A DNA stretch of 64,000 nucleotides from Halorubrum lacusprofundi ATCC 49239 (GCF_000022205.1 NC_012030.1:186001-250000), one strand, 5' to 3'; positions 18,141 through 27,945 are shown, numbered from the stretch's first letter. Made by a program: numbers and translations. The notes: a model not told the origin generated them from the letters alone.

Positions 18141-18563
18141 ATGGCAGACAATAATATCGGTTATATGGGGGAGGAACAGCCCGGTGAAGGCCGCGTCGGT
18201 GCAGAGGAAGAGTCATCTCCGGGGGGAGAGCGGATTCCAGACCGGTTCTATCGGGCGCTCTCCGCCGTCGACAGACGGCGGTGTCTATGGTACTTGCTAG
18301 AGCAGTCCGACGCGTCGGACGTCCGCGAGCTCGCGACCGTGCTCGCTGGCTGGGAGGCGTCGGACACGGGGTCGATGTCGACCGAATCGGACTACGACGC
18401 TGTGCTCCTGGAACTCCATCACCGCCACCTCCCGGTGCTCGACGACGCGGGCATCATCGAGTACGACGCCGATAACGGCGCAGTCACCCTCGAGGACTTC
18501 GACGATTCCGCTCGCTATCAGCTCGCCGACCTCGTCGCTCCGGGCGACGCCCGGGACGGATGA
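18141..18563 (+). CDS. DUF7344-type winged-helix protein
   Basis: A 140-residue haloarchaeal protein. The segment RFYRALSAVDRRRCLWYLLEQSDASDVRELATVLAGWE, described in parts here (RRRCLWYLL and DVRELATVL), and LLELHHRHLPVLDDAGIIEYDADN are typical of DUF7344 winged-helix domains. These are usually transcriptional regulators. ATG 18141 (MADNNIGYMGEEQ) is preferred to the GTG/ATG further upstream. The TGA overlaps the start of the DICT gene (ATGA), so the two are co-translated. Confidence 0.75.
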   Translation: MADNNIGYMGEEQPGEGRVGAEEESSPGGERIPDRFYRALSAVDRRRCLWYLLEQSDASDVRELATVLAGWEASDTGSMSTESDYDAVLLELHHRHLPVLDDAGIIEYDADNGAVTLEDFDDSARYQLADLVAPGDARDG

Positions 18564-19264
18564 CCGAGGTCGACCGGCTGCTGACGGACCGCAGCCGGTC
18601 ACCGTACAGGTTCGTCTGCTACGGGTCAGGTGACGGCGCGGTCGTCGAGCGCTTCGCGGCCCACAGCGTCGGCGTGGACACCCGTTCGTTGCCCGAGGGT
18701 GGCCCCAGACCGTTCGTCGTCGTCGAGGAAGACGGCGAGTTCCGGGGGGCGCTCGCTATCGCGGACCTCGAGACGCTCCTCGAACCACCCATCCATCGCC
18801 TGGAACGCATGGAGGACGTCTCGTCGGGCTACAACGTACTGTTCCAGTTACTCGACGACGCGGTGTTCACCGGGATGACTCGGCGCGAACTGCTCGCGGT
18901 CAGTCGCGAGATCGAGGAGCGCGCGTTCCGCATCGGGACCGGCACGCTCCGCGTCGGCTTCCAGACGCTGTCCAAGCTCGAATCCCAGACGGACGTCTAC
19001 CGGACGCTCGGGGCGGAACCCGACCTGGACGTGCACGTCTACGGCGCACCGGACTGGACGCCACCGACGATCGCCGGCGTAACATACCACGAGTACCCCG
19101 ACGATGCCCTGGAGCGGTACTGGCTCCTGGCGTACGATAGCGAAACGGCGACCGCGGAGACGTGCGCGCTCGTCGCCCGCGAGACGGACGACGCGTACGA
19201 TAGCTTCTGGACGTCCGACCCGGGGACGACTCGGGCAGTTCTCGCCGAACTCGAGCGGCCCTGA
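18560..19264 (+). CDS. DICT sensory domain protein
   Basis: A 234-residue protein. The central region (FVVVEEDGEFRGALAIADL, VLFQLLDDAVFTGMTRRELLAVSREIEERAFRIGTG as separate blocks) and DVHVYGAPDW match the DICT (diguanylate cyclase and two-component associated) sensory domain found in many haloarchaeal stand-alone proteins. It probably senses a ligand or stress and acts through the coupled DUF7344 protein. The ATGA overlap with that gene supports a pair. No ligand can be inferred. Confidence 0.8.
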   Translation: MTEVDRLLTDRSRSPYRFVCYGSGDGAVVERFAAHSVGVDTRSLPEGGPRPFVVVEEDGEFRGALAIADLETLLEPPIHRLERMEDVSSGYNVLFQLLDDAVFTGMTRRELLAVSREIEERAFRIGTGTLRVGFQTLSKLESQTDVYRTLGAEPDLDVHVYGAPDWTPPTIAGVTYHEYPDDALERYWLLAYDSETATAETCALVARETDDAYDSFWTSDPGTTRAVLAELERP

Positions 19265-19270
19265 GTGGCC

Positions 19271-20080
19271 TCAGCGGACGCCGCCTTCGCCGTCGGTGGC
19301 GACGGGGCGTGCACTTCGACCGAGTTGGTCTACGAGTGCGCTCGCGCCGGCGTTAGTGGTGGCGAGGGCGCGTTGTTTCGCGACTTCGGCGGCGATGGCG
19401 TCGGTGAGTCGGTCGTGGGTGCCGAGGGTGTCGGCGTACGCGATGCCGCCGCGGTCGAGTTCGAGTTCCTCGGGGATGCGGGTCTCGGTGGCTTCGGAGG
19501 CGGCGACGAACAGGGGAACGGCGACGGCGTGGCCGGTGTCGACGTCGTACCGTGCGCATTCGACGGTCGGGTTCTGGAGGAGGTAGCACGTCGTCACGGC
19601 GTCGTACTCGGTGCGTTCGCGGATGCGTGCGGCGTGATAGTTCGCGGTCTGTCGGTGGTAGGGCTTGCTGCTGGACCCGAAGCCGGCGAGCACGAGCGTG
19701 CTGTCGGTGACGTCTGCGCTAGCGGGGGCGGTGCTGGGGGCGATGGCGTCGCGCGCTCGGTCGAGGAGCACCTCGGTGACGGCGGGGCTTCGACCGATGG
19801 GTTCCGTGTAGTGAACGGTTCCGGGGATGGCGGCGAGTGCGCCGGGGAGACGTTGGAGGGTGTCGTGGGAGTGAGCGGCGGTCATCGGGATGGCGTAGAC
19901 GTCGTCGGCGTCGATGGTGGCGAGTTCGTCCCTGAGTTCGCGGGAGGGCTCGCTCTCGTAGGTGGCGACGGCTACGTCGTCGACGCTGGTGCGGGCGGCG
20001 AGTCGGTCTGCGTGGGTCTGGTACACTTCGCGGGCGTTGCCAGCGTCGCGGCCGGTGAGGAGGATTGCGTCTGTTGTCAT
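19271..20080 (-). CDS. cbiX: CbiX/SirB-like chelatase domain protein
   Basis: A 269-residue two-domain protein of the chelatase II class. The first half contains YAIPMTAAHSHDTLQR, with His residues at the metal site, and the second half LVLAGFGSSSKPYHRQT. Relatives insert cobalt into sirohydrochlorin. It ends convergent with the DICT gene with only a 6-base gap, at the end of the cobalamin island. It differs from the CbiX at 31411-32637, which has the canonical GHGSR motif. Either could be the early cobaltochelatase; this copy may have a more specialised role. Confidence 0.75.
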   Translation of the reverse strand: MTTDAILLTGRDAGNAREVYQTHADRLAARTSVDDVAVATYESEPSRELRDELATIDADDVYAIPMTAAHSHDTLQRLPGALAAIPGTVHYTEPIGRSPAVTEVLLDRARDAIAPSTAPASADVTDSTLVLAGFGSSSKPYHRQTANYHAARIRERTEYDAVTTCYLLQNPTVECARYDVDTGHAVAVPLFVAASEATETRIPEELELDRGGIAYADTLGTHDRLTDAIAAEVAKQRALATTNAGASALVDQLGRSARPVATDGEGGVR

Positions 20081-20194
20081 GGATTCGAGCCGTAGTTCAA
20101 CTATACTTTATCTAACCCAAACGGGCTTGGCCTAGCTGACTGAGCGAATTGACTAAAACGTTCCGGTGGTTCGGGGATCGAGTACCTCGCCAAG

Positions 20195-20983
20195 TCACCC
20201 GTCGGCGCGCACGACGAGCACGGAGAGGTCCGAGAACGGCGAGTCCTCGGGGGCGTCTCCGCCAGCGTGCATCGCGAGGTCCTCGAGCGTCGTCCGCGTC
20301 ACGGCCTCGTCCGCGTGCGTCAGGCGTTCGAGGACGAGCGCCTCGAGGCCCCCGGTCGCACCCGCATCGAGGAGGTCGGCGGCGACGTCGCCCGGCATCA
20401 GGTCGTACGGTCGCGGGAGTACGAGCAGGTGTCGGTCGCCGACGCCGTCCCGGAGTCGTGCCAGATCGGGTTCGAGGTCACCGCTCCTGTGGAGCGTCAC
20501 GAACTCGCTCGCCTCCATCGGCGTCCGCGCACGACTCGCCGCCACCTGGAGCGACGAGATGCCCGGAACCACCCGCACCGGGGCGTCGACGGCGCGCTGG
20601 ACCTTCCCGACGAACTGGTACCCCGAGTGGTTCGGGTCCCCCATCAGGACCGCCGTTCCCGTCTCGCCGGCATCGACCCGGTCGGCGAACGCCGAGAGCG
20701 CCTCCTCTTCGTCGGCGTACCCGCAGGTGAGGGCGTCGCCGTCGACGGACTCCGAAACGAACTCGACGACCGTCTCGAACCCGATGACGACGTCCGCCTC
20801 GCGGATGGCGCGCTCGCCCCGCGGCGTCAGGAACTCGACGTTCCCGGGGCCGATGCCGACCGCACGGACGACGTTCGACGTCCCACCCGCGCCGGACGTC
20901 CCACTCGCGTCGACGACCTCGGGGCGTGCGGCGGCGAAGTCCGCGGGGTCCGGGCCGGCGTCGAGGTCGTAGTCGTCGCTCAC
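20195..20983 (-). CDS. cbiE: Cobalt-precorrin-7 C5-methyltransferase CbiE
   Basis: A 262-residue tetrapyrrole methylase. After a ~35-residue acidic N-terminal extension comes the SAM-binding start VRAVGIGPGNVEFLTPRG, the GDPNHSGY loop near residue 112, and VVPGISSLQVAASR. This pattern identifies CbiE, which methylates C5; its partner CbiT methylates C15 and decarboxylates. The start overlaps the cbiC stop by ATGA, so cobN-side genes cbiC and cbiE are one unit. Confidence 0.9.
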   Translation of the reverse strand: MSDDYDLDAGPDPADFAAARPEVVDASGTSGAGGTSNVVRAVGIGPGNVEFLTPRGERAIREADVVIGFETVVEFVSESVDGDALTCGYADEEEALSAFADRVDAGETGTAVLMGDPNHSGYQFVGKVQRAVDAPVRVVPGISSLQVAASRARTPMEASEFVTLHRSGDLEPDLARLRDGVGDRHLLVLPRPYDLMPGDVAADLLDAGATGGLEALVLERLTHADEAVTRTTLEDLAMHAGGDAPEDSPFSDLSVLVVRADG

Positions 20984-21696
20984 GAGAGGTCGACCTCGCC
21001 GTTCCTCGCGTCGCTCGCGACGTGGACGAGTTCGTTCGCGAGCCCGGCCGCGAGCCCGCTTCCGCCGCGTCGACCGACGTTCGTGATAGCGGGTACGTCG
21101 TGCTCTCTCGCGACCTCGCGGAGGCGTTCGCGACTCTCGGCGGCCTTCACGAACCCGACCGGCGTCGCAACGACGACGGCGGGGCGGGTGCCTTCGGCGA
21201 TGCAGTCCGCGAGCGCGAGCGCCGCCGTCGGCGCGTTCCCGACCACCGCTATCGCGTCGTCGTAGACGCCATCGCGGTCGAGTTCCAGCACGGACGCGGC
21301 GGTGCGAGTCATCCCCGTCTCAGCGGCGAGTTCCGCACCGTTCCCGATGGCCTTCCCCACCGGACAGTCGTGTCCGCGACCAGTGATTCCCTCCTTGACC
21401 ATCGTGATGTCCGTCACGATCGGTCGTTCCTCGAGGACGGCGCGAGCGCCAGCACGCACCGGCTCGGAGTCGTCCGTGCCCGTGAACCGGACGAGGTGCT
21501 GGAACTCCGGGTCACCGGTCGCGTGCACGCTCTTCTGCCGGACCCGGTCCGCGAGCGTCTCGTCGGGGACGAGTTCGCGGACGCGGTCCATGCTCGTCGT
21601 CGCGATGTCCATGGCGTTCTCCGTGGTCGCACCCAGGTCCGCGTACTCGTCGAACGATTCGTCAGCGTCGTCGGGTCGTGGTTCGTCAGTTGTCAT
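20980..21696 (-). CDS. cbiC: Cobalt-precorrin-8X methylmutase CbiC
   Basis: A 238-residue protein. RQKSVHATGDPEF holds the catalytic His region, followed by PIVTDITMVKEGI and VVVATPVGFVKAAESRE, all hallmarks of CbiC/CobH. It moves the C11 methyl to C12, giving cobyrinic acid. ATG 21696 (MTTDEPRPDD) is chosen over 21723 because the nine extra residues are basic and unlike family starts. It follows cobN by 35 bases on the same strand. Confidence 0.93.
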   Translation of the reverse strand: MTTDEPRPDDADESFDEYADLGATTENAMDIATTSMDRVRELVPDETLADRVRQKSVHATGDPEFQHLVRFTGTDDSEPVRAGARAVLEERPIVTDITMVKEGITGRGHDCPVGKAIGNGAELAAETGMTRTAASVLELDRDGVYDDAIAVVGNAPTAALALADCIAEGTRPAVVVATPVGFVKAAESRERLREVAREHDVPAITNVGRRGGSGLAAGLANELVHVASDARNGEVDLS

Positions 21697-21731
21697 CGGT
21701 CGTCTCCATAGAATCGGTCGCAATGCCGTCT

Positions 21732-24700
21732 TCAGTCGTCATCGCCGGCCACCTCCGTCTTCGGTGCGTCGGTCGCCCTCGCTTCCAGGTCGCCGTCGAC
21801 CTCGAGGTTCAGGTCCCGGAGGCGGTCGGCGGTCTCCTCGGGTGCGTCCCAGAGGTCGCGCTCGATGGCTTCCAGGAGCGTCTCCGTGATGGAGTCGAGC
21901 GCCCACGGGTTGACGTCGCGCATCCACGCCTGCCGTTCGGCGTCGAACGCGTACTTCTCGGCGACGCTCGACCAGAGCGCATCGCTGACGACGCCCGTCG
22001 TCGCGTCCCAGCCGAGGACGACGTCGACCGTGGAGGAGAGGTCGCCAGCGCCCTTGTAGTCGTGCTCGGTCATGCTGTCGAGCCACTCGGGGTTGAGGAC
22101 GCGCGCTCGCATCGCCTTCCGGACCTTCTCCTCGTTCGTGTACACGTCGACGTTGGCGGGGTCGCTGGAGTCACCGACGTAACTCGAGGGTTCCTCGCCC
22201 GCCGTCTCCGCGACGGCCGTGATGAATCCGCCGTGGAACGCGTACCAGTCCGAGGAGTCGAACTCGTCCTGCTCGGCGGTATCCTCGATCTTCACGGTCG
22301 CGTCGACGTTCCCGAGCCGGTGCTCGAACGCGTCGTGGGCCTCGCTCACGTTGCCGCGCGACCCCATCGCGTACCCGCCCCACTGGACGTACACTTCCGC
22401 GAGGTCGCTCCGAGACTCCCAATTCCCCTCGTCCACGGCCTTGTTCGTCCCCGCCCCGTAACCGCCGGGGCGCGTGGTGAACACGCGATGCCGCGCCGCG
22501 GCCTCTGGCTCCTCGACGCCCTGCTCGGCGAACGCGTCCTCGTCCGCCTCGACGTGCTTCTTCACGTAGTTCATCTCGTGCGGTTCGTCGAGGGCGACGA
22601 CCGCGTCCACGGCGTCGTGCACGACGCTCGCTGCCTGCGGGAACGCGTCCCGGAACAGTCCGGAGACTCGAGTCGTCACGTCGATGCGCGGCCGGTCGAG
22701 TTCGTCGAGCGGAATCGGCTCGACGTCGTCGACGCGACCGGCGTCGGTCCACTCGGGTTCGACGCCCATCAGCGCGAGCACTTGCGCGATGGTCTCCCCG
22801 CGCGTCCGCACCGTCGGCGTCCCCCAGGCGACGACACCGACCTCCTCGGGGTACTTGCCTTCGTCTCGCGGGTCGTTCCTCTCCCCGCTCGACCGTTCCG
22901 CGGCGCTTCGCGCCGCGTGCTCCTCCCTGTGACGCTCAGCGACGCCGTCGGCGACTTCCTTGCCGACGTGCCACGCCGAGCGCGCCGGGACCTTCCGCGG
23001 GTCGAGCGTGTAGAAGTTCCGCGCCGTCGGCAGGAGGTCGACGCCGCCGCGCGTTGGCGCGCCGCTCCCGCCCGGCGGGACGTACTCGCCGTCGAGCGCG
23101 TTTGCAGTCCGGGGGACTTCGTCACTCGCACCGTCGACGCGGGGCTGTGCTTCCTCGCAGATGAACCGGAGGACCTCGCGCAGGTCGTCGTGCGCGCCAC
23201 TGCGAGCGCGGCCGTCGCCGACCGGGTCGACGTCGACGACGAGCAGGTTCCAGTTGATGGCGTCGGCGTCGAAGTCGTGCTCGGCGAGGTGCTCGACGAG
23301 TTCCAGGCAGGTGTCGTACACCTCGTCCGCGGCTTCGGCGTACGTCATCCCCAGGTCGTCGACGTACGTCCCGGGTTCGTCGAGCATCCGCTGGTGGTCG
23401 ACGCCGAGGACGCCGGCGACGCTCTGCCGGAGACTGGGCGCACCCGGGTTCTCCAGCCTGGTCAGGGCGACGAGGTACTCGACGAGTCGCTCGCCCGCCG
23501 GCGGTTCGCTGAGAGTATGCAGACCCATCCTGATCTGGGTGGTCTTCACGTCCGTGACGTACTCGTGGACGCGCTCGACGAGTTCCTCGACGTCGACGGA
23601 ATCGCCCGCCACCTCGCCTTCCGCGAGCGTGCTACCAGCGGCGTCGGGCCCGCGGACGTCGGCTTTCTCGGATATCTCGCCCTCGATACCGAGTTCCACG
23701 GCCAGATCGAGTTCGTCGACGAGTTCGCGGAGCCGCTCCGCGAGGGCTTCGCCGTCGTCGCTCCGCGCGTCTTCCATGCCGGCTTCGCGATACCGGCTCG
23801 CGAGTTCCTCGAGTTCGCCGAGTTCCTCGTACGCGCCGGCGTTCCGCATCACTGGCGTGAGGTAGTCGACGATAGCGGCGTACGACCGACGCTTGGCCTG
23901 CGTGCCCTCGCCGGGGTTGTTGACGATGTAGGGGTAGACGTTCGGGAGGTCGTCGACGAGCTGGTCGGGCGCGCTCTCGGCGTTCAAGCCGACGGTCTTC
24001 CCCGGAAGCCATTCGAGGCTCCCGTGCGTCCCGAGGTGGACGACTGCGTCCGCCTCGAAGGCATTCCGGAGCCACGCGTAGAACGCGACGTAGTCGTGTG
24101 GCGGCTGCAGGTCCGAGTCGTGGTACACCTTCGAAGGGTCCATCCCGAAGCCACGCGGCGGCTGCACCGTCACGAGGACGTTCCCGAACTCCACGCCTGG
24201 GATCGCGAACGGACGCTCGGGCGGGTCGCCCCATTCCTCGCGGACTTGCTCCTGGAATCGGTCGTCGAGGTCCGCGAACCAGTCGCCGTACTGCTCGCGG
24301 CTCACGACGTCGACGCTTCGCTCGCGGACGTCCTCGGGCGCGACCCAGCGGTCGTCGAGCGTGAGTTGGCTCGTGAGTTCGGCGACGAGGGACTGGCCGC
24401 TCTCCGGCGTCTTTCCGTCCATGCTGTACCCGCGATCGTCGAGTTCGTCGAGCAGGTTCACGGTGCTCTCGGGGCTGTCGAGACCGAACGCGGTGCCGAT
24501 GCCGTCGTCGCTCGGCGGGTAGTTGTGGAGGACGACCGCGACCTGCTTCTCGTCGTTGTCGAGGTAGCCGAGGCGCGACCAGTTCACGGCGAGTCGAGCG
24601 GCGTGGTCGACGCGGTCGTCGATCGGGAAGTGCTGTTTGGGCGCGGTCCCGATTCCGGCCTCGTCGTCGGTGCGTTCCTTCCCGCTGATCGGGTGCGTGA

Positions 24701-25646
24701 TGACGTTCCCGTCGAACTCCGGGAGTGCGACGGAGAGCGCGAGTTCGAACCCCATCACGCCGGTGTCGCTGGCCTCGTACCGGGAGCGCGAGCGCATCGT
24801 CGTCACCGTCTGGAGTACGGGGACGCCGAGGCGGTCGAGGAACACCTCCTGTGCGCCGTCGCCCTCGTCGTTGGCGCTCCGGCCGCGTTCGTCCATGGAG
24901 AGCGAGAACATGAACGAGGAGAGGACGGCGTCGACGACCGGATTCCCGTCAGCGTCGGTGAGCCACTCGTCGGTCACCCACTCCGCGTCCGCCTGTTCGG
25001 CCGTGTCGGTCGCTGGGTTGCAGAAGACGGGCAAGGCGTTCGCGCCTTCGGCCTCGATGGCGCGCACTTGCGCGTCGACGTAGCGCGTGTTCTCGTGCGT
25101 CCAGTGGGACTCGTAGAACCAGATTGCGACCGTCGGCGCCTCGGGGTCGAAGGTCCCGAGCAGTTCCTCGTAGCTCGCACCGGGGTGGTCGGGGTGGTAG
25201 ACGCCCTCGGTGGGGAGCGTCACGGGGTCGTCGTACTCCCGGCTGTCGTCCCCGGTCCCTTCGTCGACGAGGAAGCGGAGACAGTTCGCGACGTTCGCGG
25301 TCCCGCCCTTCTCGAGGTACTCGTAGACGGTCTCGCGCGTCTGGTCGTCGACGGTGGTGTCGTCGTAGGCGTACGCGTCGCCCGTGGACTTGACGACGAG
25401 TGGGACGTCGGCGTCGGCGAGCGTCTCGACGACGTGGTCGTAGCCGGGCATGCTGTCCTCGGCGCCGTGGAGCCAGAGCACGACGGCGGTCGCGTCCTCG
25501 AGTTCGTCGACGAACGCGGCGACGTCGTCCTGGCCGTCGAGGTCGCTCTCCGAACGGGCGAGTAGGTCGGCGTCGACGCGTTCGGCGGCGCGTGCGACGG
25601 CGCCCAGTTCGTTCTCGGTCGCGGTGTACAGGCCGATGTGTGGCAT
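21732..25646 (-). CDS. cobN: Cobaltochelatase large subunit CobN
   Basis: A 1304-residue protein, the expected size for CobN/ChlH-type chelatase subunits. Conserved blocks include NYPPSDDGIGTAFGLD (approx. residue 370), VVHLGTHGSLEWLPGK (approx. residue 540), VNNPGEGTQAKRR and the C-terminal KYAFDAERQAWMRDVNPWAL. It binds the corrin ring and inserts Co(II) with an AAA+ motor, here the divergently transcribed ChlI-ChlD fusion 35 bases away. In the classic aerobic pathway CobN acts late on a metal-free ring. Confidence 0.95.
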   Translation of the reverse strand: MPHIGLYTATENELGAVARAAERVDADLLARSESDLDGQDDVAAFVDELEDATAVVLWLHGAEDSMPGYDHVVETLADADVPLVVKSTGDAYAYDDTTVDDQTRETVYEYLEKGGTANVANCLRFLVDEGTGDDSREYDDPVTLPTEGVYHPDHPGASYEELLGTFDPEAPTVAIWFYESHWTHENTRYVDAQVRAIEAEGANALPVFCNPATDTAEQADAEWVTDEWLTDADGNPVVDAVLSSFMFSLSMDERGRSANDEGDGAQEVFLDRLGVPVLQTVTTMRSRSRYEASDTGVMGFELALSVALPEFDGNVITHPISGKERTDDEAGIGTAPKQHFPIDDRVDHAARLAVNWSRLGYLDNDEKQVAVVLHNYPPSDDGIGTAFGLDSPESTVNLLDELDDRGYSMDGKTPESGQSLVAELTSQLTLDDRWVAPEDVRERSVDVVSREQYGDWFADLDDRFQEQVREEWGDPPERPFAIPGVEFGNVLVTVQPPRGFGMDPSKVYHDSDLQPPHDYVAFYAWLRNAFEADAVVHLGTHGSLEWLPGKTVGLNAESAPDQLVDDLPNVYPYIVNNPGEGTQAKRRSYAAIVDYLTPVMRNAGAYEELGELEELASRYREAGMEDARSDDGEALAERLRELVDELDLAVELGIEGEISEKADVRGPDAAGSTLAEGEVAGDSVDVEELVERVHEYVTDVKTTQIRMGLHTLSEPPAGERLVEYLVALTRLENPGAPSLRQSVAGVLGVDHQRMLDEPGTYVDDLGMTYAEAADEVYDTCLELVEHLAEHDFDADAINWNLLVVDVDPVGDGRARSGAHDDLREVLRFICEEAQPRVDGASDEVPRTANALDGEYVPPGGSGAPTRGGVDLLPTARNFYTLDPRKVPARSAWHVGKEVADGVAERHREEHAARSAAERSSGERNDPRDEGKYPEEVGVVAWGTPTVRTRGETIAQVLALMGVEPEWTDAGRVDDVEPIPLDELDRPRIDVTTRVSGLFRDAFPQAASVVHDAVDAVVALDEPHEMNYVKKHVEADEDAFAEQGVEEPEAAARHRVFTTRPGGYGAGTNKAVDEGNWESRSDLAEVYVQWGGYAMGSRGNVSEAHDAFEHRLGNVDATVKIEDTAEQDEFDSSDWYAFHGGFITAVAETAGEEPSSYVGDSSDPANVDVYTNEEKVRKAMRARVLNPEWLDSMTEHDYKGAGDLSSTVDVVLGWDATTGVVSDALWSSVAEKYAFDAERQAWMRDVNPWALDSITETLLEAIERDLWDAPEETADRLRDLNLEVDGDLEARATDAPKTEVAGDDD

Positions 25647-25676
25647 AACGTTGTTAAACCTCTATTGTGCTACTAC

Positions 25677-25688
25677 AACCATGGTTGA
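25677..25688. promoter_or_regulatory. Palindrome over the chlID start codon in the cobN/chlID divergent gap
   Basis: CAACCATGGTTG is a perfect 12-base palindrome that includes the ATG of the ChlI-ChlD gene (25681). Only 34 bases separate the divergent starts, so the promoters must overlap both genes. A repressor bound here could block both transcription units. The half-site AACCA/TGGTT also occurs in the cbiT upstream palindrome. Confidence 0.4.
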
Positions 25689-27945
25689 TTTCGGTAGTCA
25701 CAAAAAACCCTCGCACGCCGGCCGCCAGCGGCCGAGGTTCGACGACGTCGTCGGCCAGCACGCCCTCAAGGAGGCGTTGCTGGCGGTCGCGACCGACGAC
25801 GACCTCGACGGCCTCCTCGTGCAGGGCGAGAAGGGAACGGCGAAGTCCACCACCGTCCAGGGGCTCGCCGACCTCCTCCCCGACCAGCGCGTCGTCGCCG
25901 ACTGCGACTTCGGCTGTCACCCGGAGGACGCCTCGCTCCAGTGCGTCGACTGTCGCGACCGTGAGAACCCGCCGACAGCGATGCGACCAGTGCCGCTCGT
26001 CACGCTCCCGCTCGGTGCGACGAGAGAACGGATCGTCGGCACGCTGTCCGTCGCGGACGCACTCGACGGCGACCACGAGTTCGACCCCGGCCTGCTCGCA
26101 CGCGCCCACCGCGGGGTCCTCTACGTCGACGAGGTGAACCTGCTCGACGACCACCTCGTCGACGTCCTGCTCTCCGCCGCCGCCAGCGGCGTCAATCGCG
26201 TCGAGCGCGACGGCATCAGCGTCACGCACCCCGCGGAGTTCACGCTCGTCGGGACGATGAACCCCGAAGAAGGCGACCTCCGGCCCCAGCTCCGCGACCG
26301 GTTCGCGCTCCAGACGACGGTCACGGGCTGTTCGGACCTCGACGACCGCGTCGAGATCATCGACCAGGCGCTGGACGAGGCCACCGAAACCCCGGATTCG
26401 ACGTCCACCGGACGCGACTCCGGCGAGCGCCTGCGCGATGCCAGGGACCGCATCGGCGACGTCGTACTCGAACGCTCCCTCCGCGAGGACATCGCGGAAC
26501 TCTGCCGGGACGCCGGCGTCGACGGTCATCGCGGCGACATCGCGACAGCGCGGACCGCACGAGCGCTCGCCGCACTCGACGGCCGCGACCGCGTCGAGGA
26601 GAACGACGTCGAGACCGCGGCACGCTTCGCGCTCCCGCATCGACTCCGGGCACAACCGTTCGAGGACGCCCCCGACGTAGAGGAGGTCGTCGACGAACAC
26701 TTCGACGACGAAGGTGGCGCAGAGGACGGCGAGAGCGACGCCGAGGACGGCGAGGGTGACGCCGAAGACGGCGAACGCCGGGCCGAGAACGGAGATGACG
26801 AGTCCGGTGACGCCGATGCCGGCGACGCTGGTGGGGACGACGAACGCGACGCCTCCGGCACAGGGGACAGGGAAGGAGGCGCTGGTGATGCCGGCGATGG
26901 GGCTCTCGACGACGAGGGGAAGGCCGGGGACGCGACCGCCGCAGGCGACGACGAATCGGCGGACGATACCGAAGGCGACAGCGACCGCCCCGCCGACGAG
27001 GGTGACGACGAGCCACGCGATGCGAGTCCGCGGCCGAGTCCGGGCCGTGGCGCCCGCAGTGACGACGATTCGAGCGCGAACGAACAGCCCCGAGCGAATC
27101 CCGAAGGTGATGCGGCCGAGGGAGGGACGCCGTTGCTACCCGGCCAGGACCGCGCGGACGTCGGGGAGGCGGCGGCGCCGGAGCTGTCGCCACCGGAGGC
27201 GATAGCCGAACCTGGGTCCGGGACCGGGTCGCGTGCGTCGGCGTCGCCGAGCGTGGACGCGAACGGTTCTCGTGTACGGACGGAGCGGACGGACGCTGGA
27301 ACTGGCGGTGTGAGTGTGGACGCGGCGGCGTCGGTGCGTGCGGCGAGCGCGCGCGGTGCGTCGTCCGTCGAATCGCGGGATCTCCGGCAGTCGGTTCGCG
27401 CCGGTGATTCGTCGGCGCTCGTGTTGTTCGTCGTGGACGCGAGCGCGTCGATGCGGCCGGCGATGCGTGCGGCGAAGGGGACCGTGCTGGAACTGCTGGA
27501 GGACGCCTACCAGCACCGGGACGCGGTCGGGTTCGTGGCGTTCGCGGGCACGGATGCGGAGGTGCTCCTGCCGCCGACTGACAGCGTGACGCTCGCCGCT
27601 CGGCATCTGAAGTCGCTCCCGACTGGGGACCGGACGCCGCTTCCGGCGGGTTTGCGGACCGCGGGGCGCGTGCTTGATCGTGCGGACCCGGCGGCGAGCG
27701 TGGTCGTGGTGGTGACGGACGGACGCGCGAACGTCGCGGACGGCAGTCCGGTCGCGGAGACGCGCGCCGCGGGCCGTGGATTGGCCGAGCGCGACGCGCA
27801 CGTCGTCGTCGTCGCCGCCGGTGAGGACGACGGGCCGACGGTCACGGACGCGCTGGTCGAGGCGAGCGGTGGGGAGCGCGTCCCGCTCGCCGCCCTCAGC
27901 GCGGCGCGCGTCGACGAGTCCGTGCGAGAGGTTCGGGACCAGTAA
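25681..27945 (+). CDS. chlID: Magnesium-chelatase-like ChlI-ChlD fusion (motor for CobN)
   Basis: A 754-residue protein. Residues 1-340 form an AAA+ ChlI module (Walker A GEKGTAKST near residue 49; Walker B GVLYVDEVNLL near residue 145). Residues 340-560 are an extremely acidic, repetitive linker rich in DGE/DAED. Residues 575-754 are a VWA domain with the MIDAS start FVVDASASM. Such fusions replace CobS and CobT as the ATPase partner of CobN in archaea. ATG 25681 directly precedes MVDFGSHKKPSHAGRQ; the upstream in-frame extension overlaps cobN and has no family match. Confidence 0.92.
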   Translation: MVDFGSHKKPSHAGRQRPRFDDVVGQHALKEALLAVATDDDLDGLLVQGEKGTAKSTTVQGLADLLPDQRVVADCDFGCHPEDASLQCVDCRDRENPPTAMRPVPLVTLPLGATRERIVGTLSVADALDGDHEFDPGLLARAHRGVLYVDEVNLLDDHLVDVLLSAAASGVNRVERDGISVTHPAEFTLVGTMNPEEGDLRPQLRDRFALQTTVTGCSDLDDRVEIIDQALDEATETPDSTSTGRDSGERLRDARDRIGDVVLERSLREDIAELCRDAGVDGHRGDIATARTARALAALDGRDRVEENDVETAARFALPHRLRAQPFEDAPDVEEVVDEHFDDEGGAEDGESDAEDGEGDAEDGERRAENGDDESGDADAGDAGGDDERDASGTGDREGGAGDAGDGALDDEGKAGDATAAGDDESADDTEGDSDRPADEGDDEPRDASPRPSPGRGARSDDDSSANEQPRANPEGDAAEGGTPLLPGQDRADVGEAAAPELSPPEAIAEPGSGTGSRASASPSVDANGSRVRTERTDAGTGGVSVDAAASVRAASARGASSVESRDLRQSVRAGDSSALVLFVVDASASMRPAMRAAKGTVLELLEDAYQHRDAVGFVAFAGTDAEVLLPPTDSVTLAARHLKSLPTGDRTPLPAGLRTAGRVLDRADPAASVVVVVTDGRANVADGSPVAETRAAGRGLAERDAHVVVVAAGEDDGPTVTDALVEASGGERVPLAALSAARVDESVREVRDQ

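Noticed and set aside
21678-25565. 1295-codon plus-strand open frame
   Set aside because: Antisense of cobN, which has all CobN blocks; the plus frame is Val/Arg/Asp-biased without motifs.
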